Positions 31,620 through 41,274 of a stretch of DNA of 64,000 nucleotides are shown piece after piece. The stretch is from NCBI RefSeq assembly GCF_003852525.1, contig NZ_QAJL01000001.1, positions 1,451,133-1,515,132 on the forward strand, given 5' to 3'. This DNA comes from Pedobacter sp. KBW06 (GTDB lineage Bacteria; Bacteroidota; Bacteroidia; Sphingobacteriales; Sphingobacteriaceae). Made by a program: the position numbers and the translations under genes. The first letter of the stretch is position 1. Each line of letters begins with the position of its first letter. The notes under the pieces were generated by a model. That model ran no database searches. It was not told where the DNA came from and was given only the letters and a program-made list of their open reading frames with translations.

Positions 31620-32486
31620 ATGGCCAGTTTTGTCGCTAAAAAATATTCCTCCGCCTCCGGAGATTGTATGTTGTCTCTTCAGGAAACAGATGCCGGGCTG
31701 TTGGCGCATCCCAGTCAACATTCACGTTATACCATTCTGTTTATTAAAGAGGGAAAAGGCGTTTTTCAGGCAGACTTTGGAAGTTTCTCATTTGAAGGAC
31801 CTGTCATCTTTTTTGCCACCCCTTATCAGGCCATTCATTTTAAGGAAGCTCCTTTATCCAGGGTCCGGATGCTCCAGTTTCACGGTGACTTCTATTGTAT
31901 AGAATACCATAAGGCCGAAGTGGCTTGTAATGGACTGCTGTTTAACAACATCTTTCTCGAGCCTTCGATTGCATTGCTTCCGGAAGAGTCTGTTTCATTT
32001 TCAGAACTCATGACGCAGCTGGATGCAGAACTTTCCAGGGAGGAACCCAATGAAGCCGTTCTTACCGCTTATTTACAGTTGTACCTCGCGAAGGCGAGCC
32101 AGATCAAGTTAAAGTCTGCTCCGGCTAAACTTCAAAAAAACGATTCCCTGCTGGAAGATTTCAAAATTGCACTGGAGACGAACTTCCTCCGGATGCGTAA
32201 GCCCGCGGATTATGCCGCTTTGCTCCACCTCAGTCCAAATGCGTTGGCCAAACGCTGCAGCCGTTATTTCGGTAAATCTCCTTCCAGATTAATTCAGGAA
32301 CGTATCGTGTTAGAAGCTAAAAAGAAGCTGCACCTGAGCAGACAAAGCATTAAAGAAATCGCTTATTCACTCAATTTTGAAGACGAATATTATTTTAGCC
32401 GTTTCTTTAAAAAGCTGACAAAAGTCTCTCCACAGACCTTCCGTGAGAAAACAGGCATTTCTATTATGGCTGATTTGTCCATCTGA
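31620..32486 (+). CDS. AraC-family transcriptional regulator
   Basis: Regulator of 288 residues from ATG 31620; a longer start at 31557 would overlap the divergent Crp gene's start. The N-terminal half is a cupin-like sensing domain (YTILFIKEGKGVFQADFGSF). The C-terminal 100 residues are the AraC double helix-turn-helix (LLHLSPNALAKRCSRYFGKS, then IAYSLNFEDEYYFSRFFKKL). A -7 motif TAAATTTG at 31606-31613 ends 6 bases before the ATG. It lies 65 bp before the DUF417 gene and may control it. Confidence 0.9.
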   Translation: MASFVAKKYSSASGDCMLSLQETDAGLLAHPSQHSRYTILFIKEGKGVFQADFGSFSFEGPVIFFATPYQAIHFKEAPLSRVRMLQFHGDFYCIEYHKAEVACNGLLFNNIFLEPSIALLPEESVSFSELMTQLDAELSREEPNEAVLTAYLQLYLAKASQIKLKSAPAKLQKNDSLLEDFKIALETNFLRMRKPADYAALLHLSPNALAKRCSRYFGKSPSRLIQERIVLEAKKKLHLSRQSIKEIAYSLNFEDEYYFSRFFKKLTKVSPQTFREKTGISIMADLSI

Positions 32487-32551
32487 TATCCTTTATTGTC
32501 CATGGCAGCAGCCGGACACAGCCGGTAAATTTGCAGGATAACAAATCTATC

Positions 32552-33130
32552 ATGTCCAATAAATTTTCTTCCTTAGCCCATTCCCTTGCCGGTTTATCCG
32601 GTTTAAGCATTCGTCTGATCCGCATCTCCATTGCCATTGTCCTGATCTGGATCGGCGGTTTAAAAGTATACCACTATGAGGCCGAAGGCATTGTGCCTTT
32701 TGTGGCCAATTCTCCTTTTATGTCGTTCTTTTACGCACATCCTGAGGACTACAAGGCACATATGCAAAAAGAAGGAGAAGCCAATCCCGACAAGATTGCC
32801 TGGCATGAAGCCAACCATACCTATCTTTTTTCCTACGGATTGGGCAGTGTGCTCGTTGTCCTTGGTTTCTTATTACTGGCCAACAGATACCATCCGGGAA
32901 TCGGAATGACCGGGGCCGGCCTGGTCATGATCATGTCTGTCGTCACCTTATCTTTTCTCCTGACCACCAAAGATTCCTGGGTTCCTGCTTTAGGGGATCC
33001 TGACCATGGTTTCCCATTGCTTTCTGCCAGAGGCAGATTGGTGATTAAAGACCTGATTATGATGGCAGGAGCTTTTACAGCACTTTGTGATTCGGCAAAA
33101 CAATACCTGAATTCTAAGGCTTTGAAATAA
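32552..33130 (+). CDS. DUF417 (YkgB-like) membrane protein
   Basis: Inner-membrane protein of 192 residues with about four segments (IRISIAIVLIWIGGLKVYHY, GLGSVLVVLGFLLLANRYHP, TGAGLVMIMSVVTLSFLLTT). The KVYHYEAEGIVPFVANSPF segment is characteristic of DUF417/YkgB proteins, whose function is not established (some are linked to reactive-chlorine response). It follows the AraC regulator. A -7 motif TAAATTTG is at 32526-32533, 18 bases before the ATG. Confidence 0.82.
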   Translation: MSNKFSSLAHSLAGLSGLSIRLIRISIAIVLIWIGGLKVYHYEAEGIVPFVANSPFMSFFYAHPEDYKAHMQKEGEANPDKIAWHEANHTYLFSYGLGSVLVVLGFLLLANRYHPGIGMTGAGLVMIMSVVTLSFLLTTKDSWVPALGDPDHGFPLLSARGRLVIKDLIMMAGAFTALCDSAKQYLNSKALK

Positions 33131-33155
33131 GGCAAACCCTGGCATAGCCTTTACA

Positions 33156-33169
33156 CAAACGATTGCGTT
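33156..33169 (+). promoter_or_regulatory. LacI/PurR-like operator candidate
   Basis: CAAACGATTGCGTT is similar to LacI-family half-palindromic sites (A-A-C-G...C-G-T-T) and lies 65 bases before the glycosidase-like gene. No LacI regulator is in the window, so this is tentative. Confidence 0.3.
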
Positions 33170-33234
33170 GATTTATTTTCCGCGGCAGGGTAAATAACTG
33201 CTAATTTTAAATATAAATCAACATAACCGTTCGT

Positions 33235-36219
33235 ATGAAAAAATACCTTGTACCATTTGTTTTAATCTTTCTTGGCGGTACTGCTACTGCCCAGGAATTA
33301 AAATACACCAATGGGAATGATGCCTGGAACCCCGACTCTCTGGGCAATCATCGTGTGGTCCTTAATGTCAGCAGTAGCGGGAAGGTTGCCAAAGCAGTCA
33401 TCCCATGGAGAAGAAAGGACCTCCAGCCGGAACAAAAAGAACTCTGGGTGGTAGACGCGAAAAGCAATCAGAGAATTGCCCATGTGAAAATTGCCGGCAT
33501 CAGCAGAGAGCAGGGGACCATTTACTTTGAACCGACCTCCGGAGCCGGAACGTATTACGTTTATTATATGCCTTATAAAGTAGATGGCCGTTCCAATTAC
33601 CCCAACGCAAGTTATCTCAAAAGACCCGCCACGACTGATGCAAGCTGGCCGGGCGCGACAGATAAAGCTGCCCTGGTGAAGGTGCAGGAAATCCAATCGG
33701 TAAACGCCATCAACAGCAATTACCCGATGGAGGTGATTGCCACAGCACAGGAGACGGAAAACCTGATCAGACAGCATCCGGATAAATCTTACTTTGTTTT
33801 TCCTGAAGATCGCCTGAACCCCATAAAGATGAGCACAGACCTGCCACAGCGCTGGATCCTGAAAGGTTTAAAAAACAGCTTTTCAGCCACTGCTGCAAAG
33901 GGAGAAAACTTCGCTTTCCAATTTGGGATCTATGCGGCTAAAAAAGAGCTCAACAATGTTGAAGTTAAGTTTACCGACCTTAAAAGTAAAAGCGGAGGAC
34001 GCATCCCTGCCGGTCTGCTTTCCTGTCTGAATACCGATGGTACAAACTGGAATACGCTTCCTTTACATAAAACCGTAAATGTTGCTAAAGGCAAGGTTCA
34101 GGCCCTTTGGGTCCTGGCTAACCTGCCCAAAGATGCAGCTGCAGGAACCTATACCGGAACAGCTACCGTTTCTGCCAAAGGCGAAGCAAAGACGACCATT
34201 CAAATCAGCATACAGCTGAGCAATCAGCTTGCCGTAGAAGGCGGAATTAACGAGCCCTGGAAACAAACCCGGTTAACCTGGCTTAACTCTACCCTGGCAC
34301 AAAAGAATGAAGTCATTGCGCCTTATATTCCTTTAGTGGTAAAGGAGCAGACCATCTCCTTACTAGGCAGAAAAATCGCGCTAAACAAAGATGGCTTACC
34401 TGCACAGATCCAGACCTTCTTTACACCGGAAATGACAGAATTGTCTGCGACTCCAAAGGACATCCTGACCGAACCGATCCACTTCCACGTAACCGGTGCC
34501 GATCATAAAGACATCAGCTGGAAAAACGGTCCGGTAACCTTTACAGAAAAACAACCCGGAACGGTACAATGGAATACCACCAATACTTCCGACAAGTTAA
34601 CCATGCAGGTAAATGGCGCTGTTGAATTCGACGGTTTTCTTTCTTATACCGTTCAGCTGATTGCGCAACAGGACATCAGTCTGGACGATGTCCGCTTACA
34701 CATTCCATTTACCGAAGCCGCATCAAAATACATGATGGGCCTGGGGCTTAAAGGTGGAAACAGACCGGATACGCTGAAATGGAAATGGGACGTAGCGAAC
34801 AAAAACCAGGACGGTGCCTGGATCGGAGATGTGAATGCAGGTTTACAATATTCTTTGAGAGATCAGCATTATGTACGCCCGCTGAATACGAATTTTTACC
34901 TGCAGAAACCATTGATCCTTCCTTCTTCCTGGGGAAATGAAGGCAAAGGCGGAATCCAGGTTTTTAAAAAGGGAAAAGCAATCCTGTCCGATAATTACAG
35001 CGGAGCAAGGATGATGAAAAAGGGAGATACCTTGTATTACAATTTCACCTTGCTCATCACGCCTTTCCATCCGATCAATACGGATTTTCAATGGAGCAAC
35101 AGGTTTTATCATAAATATGATAACCTGGATACGATCAAGGCAACGGGGGCAACACTGATCAATATTCACCACGCAACCCCGATCAATCCATTTATCAATT
35201 ACCCTTTCATTGCCCATAAAGAGATGAAATCTTATATCAATGAGGCACATTTGAAGGGACTGAAAGTGAAAATTTACAATACGGTACGTGAGCTATCCAA
35301 CAGTGCCTACGAGACCTTCCCTTTGCGAAGCCTTGGCCATGAAATCTATTCTCCCGGAAAAGGTGGCGGTTACTCCTGGTTACAGGAACACCTGGGTGAA
35401 GATTATATCGCCGCCTGGTATGTTCCGGAAATCAAAGATGCGGCCGTGGTAAACAGCGGAATGAGCAGATGGCATAACTATTACGTGGAAGGCATGAACT
35501 GGCTGGTAAAGAACGTAGGTATTGATGGCATCTATCTGGATGATGTTGCCTTCGACCGGACGACCATGAAACGCATAAAAAGGGTCTTGACAAAAGATGG
35601 TCATCCTGGAATTATTGACCTTCACTCGGCCAATCAATACAATAAGAGCGATGGTTTTAACAACAGTGCCAACCTTTATATGGAGCACTTCCCCTACCTG
35701 AACCGGCTGTGGTTTGGTGAGTATTTTTACTATGACAAAAACAGTCCTGATTTCTTCCTTACGGAAGTCTCAGGGATTCCTTTCGGACTGATGGGCGAAA
35801 TGTTGCAGGATGGTGGAAATGCCTGGAGAGGGATGGTTTATGGCATGACGAACAGGATGCCATGGAGTGATGGTGCTGATCCACGTCCGATCTGGAAAGC
35901 ATGGGATAATTTTGGCATGCAGGGCAGCAAAATGATCGGCTACTGGGTAGAAGACAATCCGGTGAAGAGCAACCATGCAAATGTGCCTGTAACCATTTAC
36001 AGAAAAGATAAAAGTGTTTTAGTGGCCCTGGCCAGCTGGGCAAATGAGGATGTTAAAATTAAGTTGAACATCGACTGGAAAGCTTTAGGCATTGACGCGG
36101 CTAAGGCGACCATCACTGCGGCAGAGGTGAAGAACTTCCAGCCAGCGGCAAGCTTTAGGGATCAGGAAGAAATTACTGTGCCGAAAGGAAAAGGCTGGAT
36201 GCTGGTGATTAAGGAGTAG
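33235..36219 (+). CDS. Secreted glycoside-hydrolase-like protein (DUF6067 type)
   Basis: Exported protein of 994 residues with signal peptide MKKYLVPFVLIFLGGTATAQ. The N-terminal part (20-330) is beta-sandwich-like, a central region is beta-rich, and the C-terminal half (from about 560) reads as a TIM-barrel. The segment GIDGIYLDDVAFDRTTMKRI at about residue 763 has the acidic pair expected of a retaining or neighbouring-group glycosidase. It resembles DUF6067/GH123-like proteins; the substrate is unknown. A downstream bidirectional terminator shows it is monocistronic. Confidence 0.72.
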   Translation: MKKYLVPFVLIFLGGTATAQELKYTNGNDAWNPDSLGNHRVVLNVSSSGKVAKAVIPWRRKDLQPEQKELWVVDAKSNQRIAHVKIAGISREQGTIYFEPTSGAGTYYVYYMPYKVDGRSNYPNASYLKRPATTDASWPGATDKAALVKVQEIQSVNAINSNYPMEVIATAQETENLIRQHPDKSYFVFPEDRLNPIKMSTDLPQRWILKGLKNSFSATAAKGENFAFQFGIYAAKKELNNVEVKFTDLKSKSGGRIPAGLLSCLNTDGTNWNTLPLHKTVNVAKGKVQALWVLANLPKDAAAGTYTGTATVSAKGEAKTTIQISIQLSNQLAVEGGINEPWKQTRLTWLNSTLAQKNEVIAPYIPLVVKEQTISLLGRKIALNKDGLPAQIQTFFTPEMTELSATPKDILTEPIHFHVTGADHKDISWKNGPVTFTEKQPGTVQWNTTNTSDKLTMQVNGAVEFDGFLSYTVQLIAQQDISLDDVRLHIPFTEAASKYMMGLGLKGGNRPDTLKWKWDVANKNQDGAWIGDVNAGLQYSLRDQHYVRPLNTNFYLQKPLILPSSWGNEGKGGIQVFKKGKAILSDNYSGARMMKKGDTLYYNFTLLITPFHPINTDFQWSNRFYHKYDNLDTIKATGATLINIHHATPINPFINYPFIAHKEMKSYINEAHLKGLKVKIYNTVRELSNSAYETFPLRSLGHEIYSPGKGGGYSWLQEHLGEDYIAAWYVPEIKDAAVVNSGMSRWHNYYVEGMNWLVKNVGIDGIYLDDVAFDRTTMKRIKRVLTKDGHPGIIDLHSANQYNKSDGFNNSANLYMEHFPYLNRLWFGEYFYYDKNSPDFFLTEVSGIPFGLMGEMLQDGGNAWRGMVYGMTNRMPWSDGADPRPIWKAWDNFGMQGSKMIGYWVEDNPVKSNHANVPVTIYRKDKSVLVALASWANEDVKIKLNIDWKALGIDAAKATITAAEVKNFQPAASFRDQEEITVPKGKGWMLVIKE

Positions 36220-36235
36220 CCTGAACTACATCCAA

Positions 36236-36276
36236 TAAAAAATCCCCGCTCCTTTATCAGGAACGGGGATTTTTTA
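36236..36276. terminator. Bidirectional terminator
   Basis: AAAAAATCCCCG and CGGGGATTTTTT form the stem base with CTCC/GGAA nearby, flanked by A- and T-runs. It lies between the glycosidase-like gene (rightward) and the TonB receptor (leftward). Confidence 0.9.
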
Positions 36277-36294
36277 TGTGATATTGAATTGGTA

Positions 36295-39200
36295 TTAGTT
36301 AAATAAATATCTCACACCAATTTGTGCTTGCCATCTTGAATCAAATTGAGATACATTGTATGGTAGGTCACCTGCAGGAGCTTTGAAGTTGAAACCTCTG
36401 TCGCTTGACTGCGTAGTATTGTAGTTAATGATAGTGTTTGCACCGTTAGTTACAAAGTATTTTCTACCCCAGTCCTTGTTTAACAAGTTACCAAAGTTGA
36501 TGATGTCAAGAGACAATTGTAATCTGTTTTTAGTGCTTCCGATCATACCACCAAGATCTTGCATTACACGTAGATCAAACTGATGTTCCCAAGGCATTTT
36601 AGCAGTATTACGTTCTGCATATTCACCTCTGTGTTTGCTTAGGTAAGGATCGTTCGAGATAAATTTATCAAGTGCAGTCCATTGCTCTGCAGGAGTAGCT
36701 GAACCAGCAGCAATCACCACCTGGTTTGAAGCATTTCTGGTATAGAAAGGAACCAGTTTAACTTCGCTTGCAGTTCTTGGAATATAGATTAAGTCATTCG
36801 CATTAGCGCCATCACCGTTAAGATCACCATTATAAAGGTAAGTAAACGGAGAACCTGATCTACCAACATAGATCATTGAAATTGACGTTCCGAAAGTTTT
36901 GTTTTTACCATAGTTCACACCATAGCTTAAGCTGCTGACAATGCGATGTCTAAGGTCAAAGTTTGAGAAAGACAATGGTGGGTTGTTGGCATCATTAACG
37001 ATCTGGTTAAACTGCCAGTTAGAGAAAGCAGTACTGTTTGCTGCACTGTTCACATCTTCTGATTTACCATAAGTATAGGCTCCCATTAAGCTCAAACCGA
37101 AGTCAAATGATTTCGACAACTGACCTGTTAAAGTATAAGAAGATCCTTTGTTGGTGTTTTGCAATAAAAGTACGTTTGTGAAAGTTGAACTTACTTTACC
37201 AGAATAAGCAGGTCTTGTATCCTGTCCACCTGAAAGGTTAGCAGGGATTACACCTGATTGACCTTTAACATTGATGTTCTGATAAACCACGTTGTTTACT
37301 GTTTTAGAGTAAAGGGCGTCAACAGTTGCTAAAATACCACCTGGTAATTTAATGTCCGCACCTAAGCTATAACGTAAAGTTTGTGGAAGTCTGAATTTAT
37401 CAGCTAATAAATTCACTTCGTATGTTTTACCCTGAGTACCGGCAGTGCTTTGTTTGTTAGGATCTGGCTGGAACGTAAGTGGAACTGCTGTACTTGCAGT
37501 CTGATCTACGCTACCATACAACATACCACTGTTTGTGAACTGATTCGCCATCCATACAAAAGGAACACGACCTGTAAACAAACCAATACCACCTCTGATC
37601 TGTGCTGACCTGTCGCCATTCACATCCCAGTTAAATCCGATTCTTGGAGAAACCAGGATTTGTCCGCTAGGCAATTTATTAGTGTATAAACCCGGGAAAG
37701 TTGAAGTAACCAATGGGTTATCCAATGGCTTATCAAAGAACAAAGGAACATCTACTCTTAAACCTGCAGTTAACTTAAAGTTTTCAGCAGCTTCGATCTC
37801 ATCCTGGAAATAGAAACCAAGTTGAGCAGCAGAGAATGCAGCAGCAGGGCGGTTATCACCAGGAACGATTGAATAAGCAGCCTGAACCCTGTTTGGTTTG
37901 TTAGCTGTTAAATAATCATCCAGGTTATTATATTGCCAGTAACCACCAACGTTATTGATGAACAAGTTTCTGAACTTGAAGAATTCGTTATGTGTACCTA
38001 AAGTAAAGGTATGTTTACCTGCAAATAGTTTCAGGTTGTTTGTAAATTCAAAGATATCCTGATCTAATTCGTTCGCACCAGAACTTCTCTCTGTACCAAA
38101 ATTCACAGACTGACCAGGGATACCGTTCATGTTGTTGATCTGGATGTGTGGGAAAAATGTTCCGGCCGGATCTCTCTTATCTCTGATTCTTGAATAACCA
38201 ATGATTAAGTTATTTGAAAGGTTTTGATTAAAACGGCTTCTTAACTCTAAAACAGATACGTTTTGAGTGTTGCTGAATTTGAAAGCATTGTTACCAAAAC
38301 GGAATGATGTACCGCTTCTTGAAATGTTGTCATCATAAGCATCAATATAGTTGTGACGAAGTGTCAATTGATGTTTATCGCTGATGTTCCAGTCTAAACG
38401 GGCTAAAACTTTATTACTTTGAGTTTGAGTCTGAGTTTCACCGAAAGAACCTACATCATAGTTATACTTGCTCTTTGTGAAATCTGCAATCTTCTGTGCG
38501 TCGTCTTTGCTCAAAACTGACAAAGGATCACCTGCGTTAAACGACGTTGGTTGTTTAATACGGGTCATCTCACCACTCACGAAGAAAAACAATTTGTTTT
38601 TTACGATTGGGAATCCAAGACGTGCACCATAAGTAGTGTTGTAAAATTCACTTGCTTTAGTGTTTAAACCATCTACACTTTTACCAACAGTATTTTGATT
38701 TCTGCCAAAGAAATAAGCAGATCCTTCTACTGTATTTGTACCTGAACGGGTAATCGCATTGATACCACCACCAGTAAAGTTACCCTGAGTAACATCATAA
38801 GGAGCAACCACTACCTGAATCTCCTGAATTGCATCCAGAGAAATTGGTTGTGTACCTGCCGGCCCACCCGGAGTACCATTTGAAGACAAACCGAAAACAT
38901 CATTATTAACCGCACCATCGATGGTGATGTTGTTAAAACGGTTGTTGGCACCAGCAAAACTGCTACCGTTAACCTGTGGTGTTAAACGGGTGAAATCCTG
39001 AAGACTTCTGCTTAAAGAAGGTAAGCCTTCAATCTGTTCTTTAGAAACAGTTGTTGAAGCACCTGTTCTTTTACTGTTCAATACGGTGCTGTTTTTTCCA
39101 ATCACCTGTACTTCCTGTAAATCCTGGCCACCTTCTTTCATGTTAATTTTAAGGGCGAAAGTCTCACCTAATTTAAGGTAAATGCCTTCTACTTTTTCTG

Positions 39201-39471
39201 CTTTATAGCCAACATAACTTACAGAGATGGTATATGGTCCACCTGTGTTAATGTTCACGAAGTTATATCTACCTTCACCACTGGTGGTAGCAGTATACCT
39301 TGTTCCTGTTGGATTATGGACAGCGATAACAGTTGCTCCGGGCATACCACCTTTTGCATCGTTAACAACCCCACTTAAATTGGATGTGGTAACCTGAGCC
39401 ATTGCTGCAGAGAACGTTCCCGCAAAGACTAAGATCATGACCACGAATTTAATTAGTAATGATTTCTTCAT
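36295..39471 (-). CDS. TonB-dependent receptor, Oar-like
   Basis: Outer-membrane protein of 1058 residues. It has a signal peptide (FVVMILVFAGTFSAAMAQ), a carboxypeptidase-regulatory-like domain (SNLSGVVNDAKGGMPGATVI), a TonB plug (SLQDFTRLTPQVNGSSFAGA, PYDVTQGNFTGGGINAITRS), and a long barrel ending in VRYLFN, with the terminal aromatic of a barrel signal. The match is to Oar-type receptors, not SusC, and no SusD follows. Substrate unknown (Oar-like proteins have been linked to protein uptake or adhesion). Long A/T-rich upstream region, monocistronic. Confidence 0.93.
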   Translation of the reverse strand: MKKSLLIKFVVMILVFAGTFSAAMAQVTTSNLSGVVNDAKGGMPGATVIAVHNPTGTRYTATTSGEGRYNFVNINTGGPYTISVSYVGYKAEKVEGIYLKLGETFALKINMKEGGQDLQEVQVIGKNSTVLNSKRTGASTTVSKEQIEGLPSLSRSLQDFTRLTPQVNGSSFAGANNRFNNITIDGAVNNDVFGLSSNGTPGGPAGTQPISLDAIQEIQVVVAPYDVTQGNFTGGGINAITRSGTNTVEGSAYFFGRNQNTVGKSVDGLNTKASEFYNTTYGARLGFPIVKNKLFFFVSGEMTRIKQPTSFNAGDPLSVLSKDDAQKIADFTKSKYNYDVGSFGETQTQTQSNKVLARLDWNISDKHQLTLRHNYIDAYDDNISRSGTSFRFGNNAFKFSNTQNVSVLELRSRFNQNLSNNLIIGYSRIRDKRDPAGTFFPHIQINNMNGIPGQSVNFGTERSSGANELDQDIFEFTNNLKLFAGKHTFTLGTHNEFFKFRNLFINNVGGYWQYNNLDDYLTANKPNRVQAAYSIVPGDNRPAAAFSAAQLGFYFQDEIEAAENFKLTAGLRVDVPLFFDKPLDNPLVTSTFPGLYTNKLPSGQILVSPRIGFNWDVNGDRSAQIRGGIGLFTGRVPFVWMANQFTNSGMLYGSVDQTASTAVPLTFQPDPNKQSTAGTQGKTYEVNLLADKFRLPQTLRYSLGADIKLPGGILATVDALYSKTVNNVVYQNINVKGQSGVIPANLSGGQDTRPAYSGKVSSTFTNVLLLQNTNKGSSYTLTGQLSKSFDFGLSLMGAYTYGKSEDVNSAANSTAFSNWQFNQIVNDANNPPLSFSNFDLRHRIVSSLSYGVNYGKNKTFGTSISMIYVGRSGSPFTYLYNGDLNGDGANANDLIYIPRTASEVKLVPFYTRNASNQVVIAAGSATPAEQWTALDKFISNDPYLSKHRGEYAERNTAKMPWEHQFDLRVMQDLGGMIGSTKNRLQLSLDIINFGNLLNKDWGRKYFVTNGANTIINYNTTQSSDRGFNFKAPAGDLPYNVSQFDSRWQAQIGVRYLFN

Positions 39472-39803
39472 ACTTTTTTTAATTACTTTTCGTTTTTTTA
39501 TGATATTCCAATATTAAATATCGCGACAAAGGTAAATATTAATTTATCCTACACCTTGATTTCAATGTTAAATTATTATTAAATATCACAATATTTTTCA
39601 ACATTTAACATCTTATTTAACATATCTAACTTTCAGTTTACCAGCAAATTGTTTTTTCTTCAAAAACAGATCTCCCTCATAAAAATGTAACATCTTCAAA
39701 TTATATCGCCTAAAACGTCTTTACAAAAATCTTAGAAGCGGTATTAATGAACAATTTTTTTAATTTTGGCAATTACTTAAGTTAAAATTCCTTTATATAA
39801 GAT
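39472..39803. other. Divergent promoter region, A/T-rich
   Basis: These 332 bp separate the leftward Oar-like receptor from rightward lpdA. A -7-type motif TAATTTTG at 39761-39768 lies 35 bases before the lpdA ATG. No other structure is seen. Confidence 0.55.
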
Positions 39804-41192
39804 ATGAACTACGATGTAATTGTAATAGGCAGCGGTCCTGGTGGATATGTAGCTGCAATAAGAGCTTCTCAGTTAGGTTTGAAAACTGCAGTAGTAGAAC
39901 GCGAATCTTTAGGCGGAATCTGCCTTAACTGGGGTTGTATCCCTACCAAAGCCTTGTTAAAAAGTGCACAGGTTTTTGAATACATCAACCATGCAGCTGA
40001 ATACGGAATCAAAACTGCGGCAGCTGAAGCTGATTTTGCTGCTGTAATTAAACGCAGCCGTGGTGTTGCCGATGGCATGAGCAAAGGTGTTCAATTCTTA
40101 ATGAAGAAGAACAAAATTGATGTGATCATGGGTACCGGTAAAGCAAAACCCGGAAACAAGGTAGAGGTTAAAGCTGCTGACGGAACACAGAAAGAATATA
40201 CTGCAACCAGTATTATATTGGCTACAGGTGGCAGATCAAGAGAATTGCCTAACTTAAAACAAGACGGTAAAAAAATCATCGGTTACAGACAGGCGATGGT
40301 CCTTCCTGAGCAGCCAAAATCTATGGTTGTTGTAGGTTCAGGTGCTATCGGTGTGGAATTTGCATATTTCTATGCAACTTTAGGTACGAAAGTAACCGTG
40401 GTTGAATTCATGGAAAACATCGTTCCTGTAGAAGACGAAGACATTTCAAAACAATTGTTGCGCAGCTTCAAAAAAGCAGGTATAGAAGTGATGACTTCTT
40501 CCAGCGTAGAATCTGTTGATACCAGCGGTACAGGTTGTAAAGTTCAGGTAAAAACAGCTTCAGGCATGCAGACTTTAGAATGTGACATCGTTCTTTCTGC
40601 TGCTGGTGTGGTTGCCAACATAGAAAACATAGGTTTAGAAGAAACCGGCATCAAAACTGAAAAAGGTAAAGTTGTTGTGGATGAATTCTACAATACCAAC
40701 GTAAAAGGTTATTATGCAATCGGTGATATCGTTTCCGGTCAGGCTTTAGCGCATGTCGCTTCTGCAGAAGGAATCATCTGTGTAGAGAAAATTGCTGGTC
40801 ATAAACCAGAGCCTTTAGATTACAACAACATCCCGGGATGTACTTACTGCAGCCCTGAGATCGCTTCTGTTGGTTATACCGAGAAAGCAGCAAAAGCTGC
40901 CGGATATGAGTTGAAGATTGGTAAATTCCCTTTCTCTGCTTCAGGTAAAGCCAGCGCTGCCGGTGCTAAAGATGGTTTTGTAAAAGTAATCTACGACGCC
41001 AAATACGGAGAATTGCTTGGTGCACACATGATCGGTGCAAATGTTACAGAAATGATCGCTGAGATCGTAGTGGCCCGTAAACTGGAAACTACAGGTCATG
41101 AAATGCTGAAATCTGTACATCCTCACCCAACCATGAGTGAAGCGATTATGGAAGCAACTGCTGATGCTTACGGTGAAGTTATTCACTTGTAA
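39804..41192 (+). CDS. lpdA: Dihydrolipoyl dehydrogenase (E3)
   Basis: FAD enzyme of 462 residues that re-oxidises dihydrolipoamide in 2-oxoacid dehydrogenase complexes using NAD. FAD-binding GSGPGGYVAAIRASQLG at the start, redox disulfide GGICLNWGCIPTK, NAD-binding VVGSGAIGVEFAYFYATLG, central GYYAIGDIV, and the C-terminal catalytic HPHPTMSEAIMEA (His-Glu pair) are intact. Length is normal. It stands alone with a -7 motif and a terminator; partner subunits must be encoded elsewhere. Confidence 0.96.
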   Translation: MNYDVIVIGSGPGGYVAAIRASQLGLKTAVVERESLGGICLNWGCIPTKALLKSAQVFEYINHAAEYGIKTAAAEADFAAVIKRSRGVADGMSKGVQFLMKKNKIDVIMGTGKAKPGNKVEVKAADGTQKEYTATSIILATGGRSRELPNLKQDGKKIIGYRQAMVLPEQPKSMVVVGSGAIGVEFAYFYATLGTKVTVVEFMENIVPVEDEDISKQLLRSFKKAGIEVMTSSSVESVDTSGTGCKVQVKTASGMQTLECDIVLSAAGVVANIENIGLEETGIKTEKGKVVVDEFYNTNVKGYYAIGDIVSGQALAHVASAEGIICVEKIAGHKPEPLDYNNIPGCTYCSPEIASVGYTEKAAKAAGYELKIGKFPFSASGKASAAGAKDGFVKVIYDAKYGELLGAHMIGANVTEMIAEIVVARKLETTGHEMLKSVHPHPTMSEAIMEATADAYGEVIHL

Positions 41193-41209
41193 CCCATAAA
41201 TAAACGATA

Positions 41210-41243
41210 AAAAAACCTGTTGAGCTTTCAACAGGTTTTTTTT
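41210..41243 (+). terminator. lpdA terminator
   Basis: AAAAACCTGTTGA (41211-41223) pairs with TCAACAGGTTTTT (41228-41240) across GCTT, and more T follow. Confidence 0.92.
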
Positions 41244-41274
41244 TACTTTTATATTTTCCTTAACCGAATGCAAT

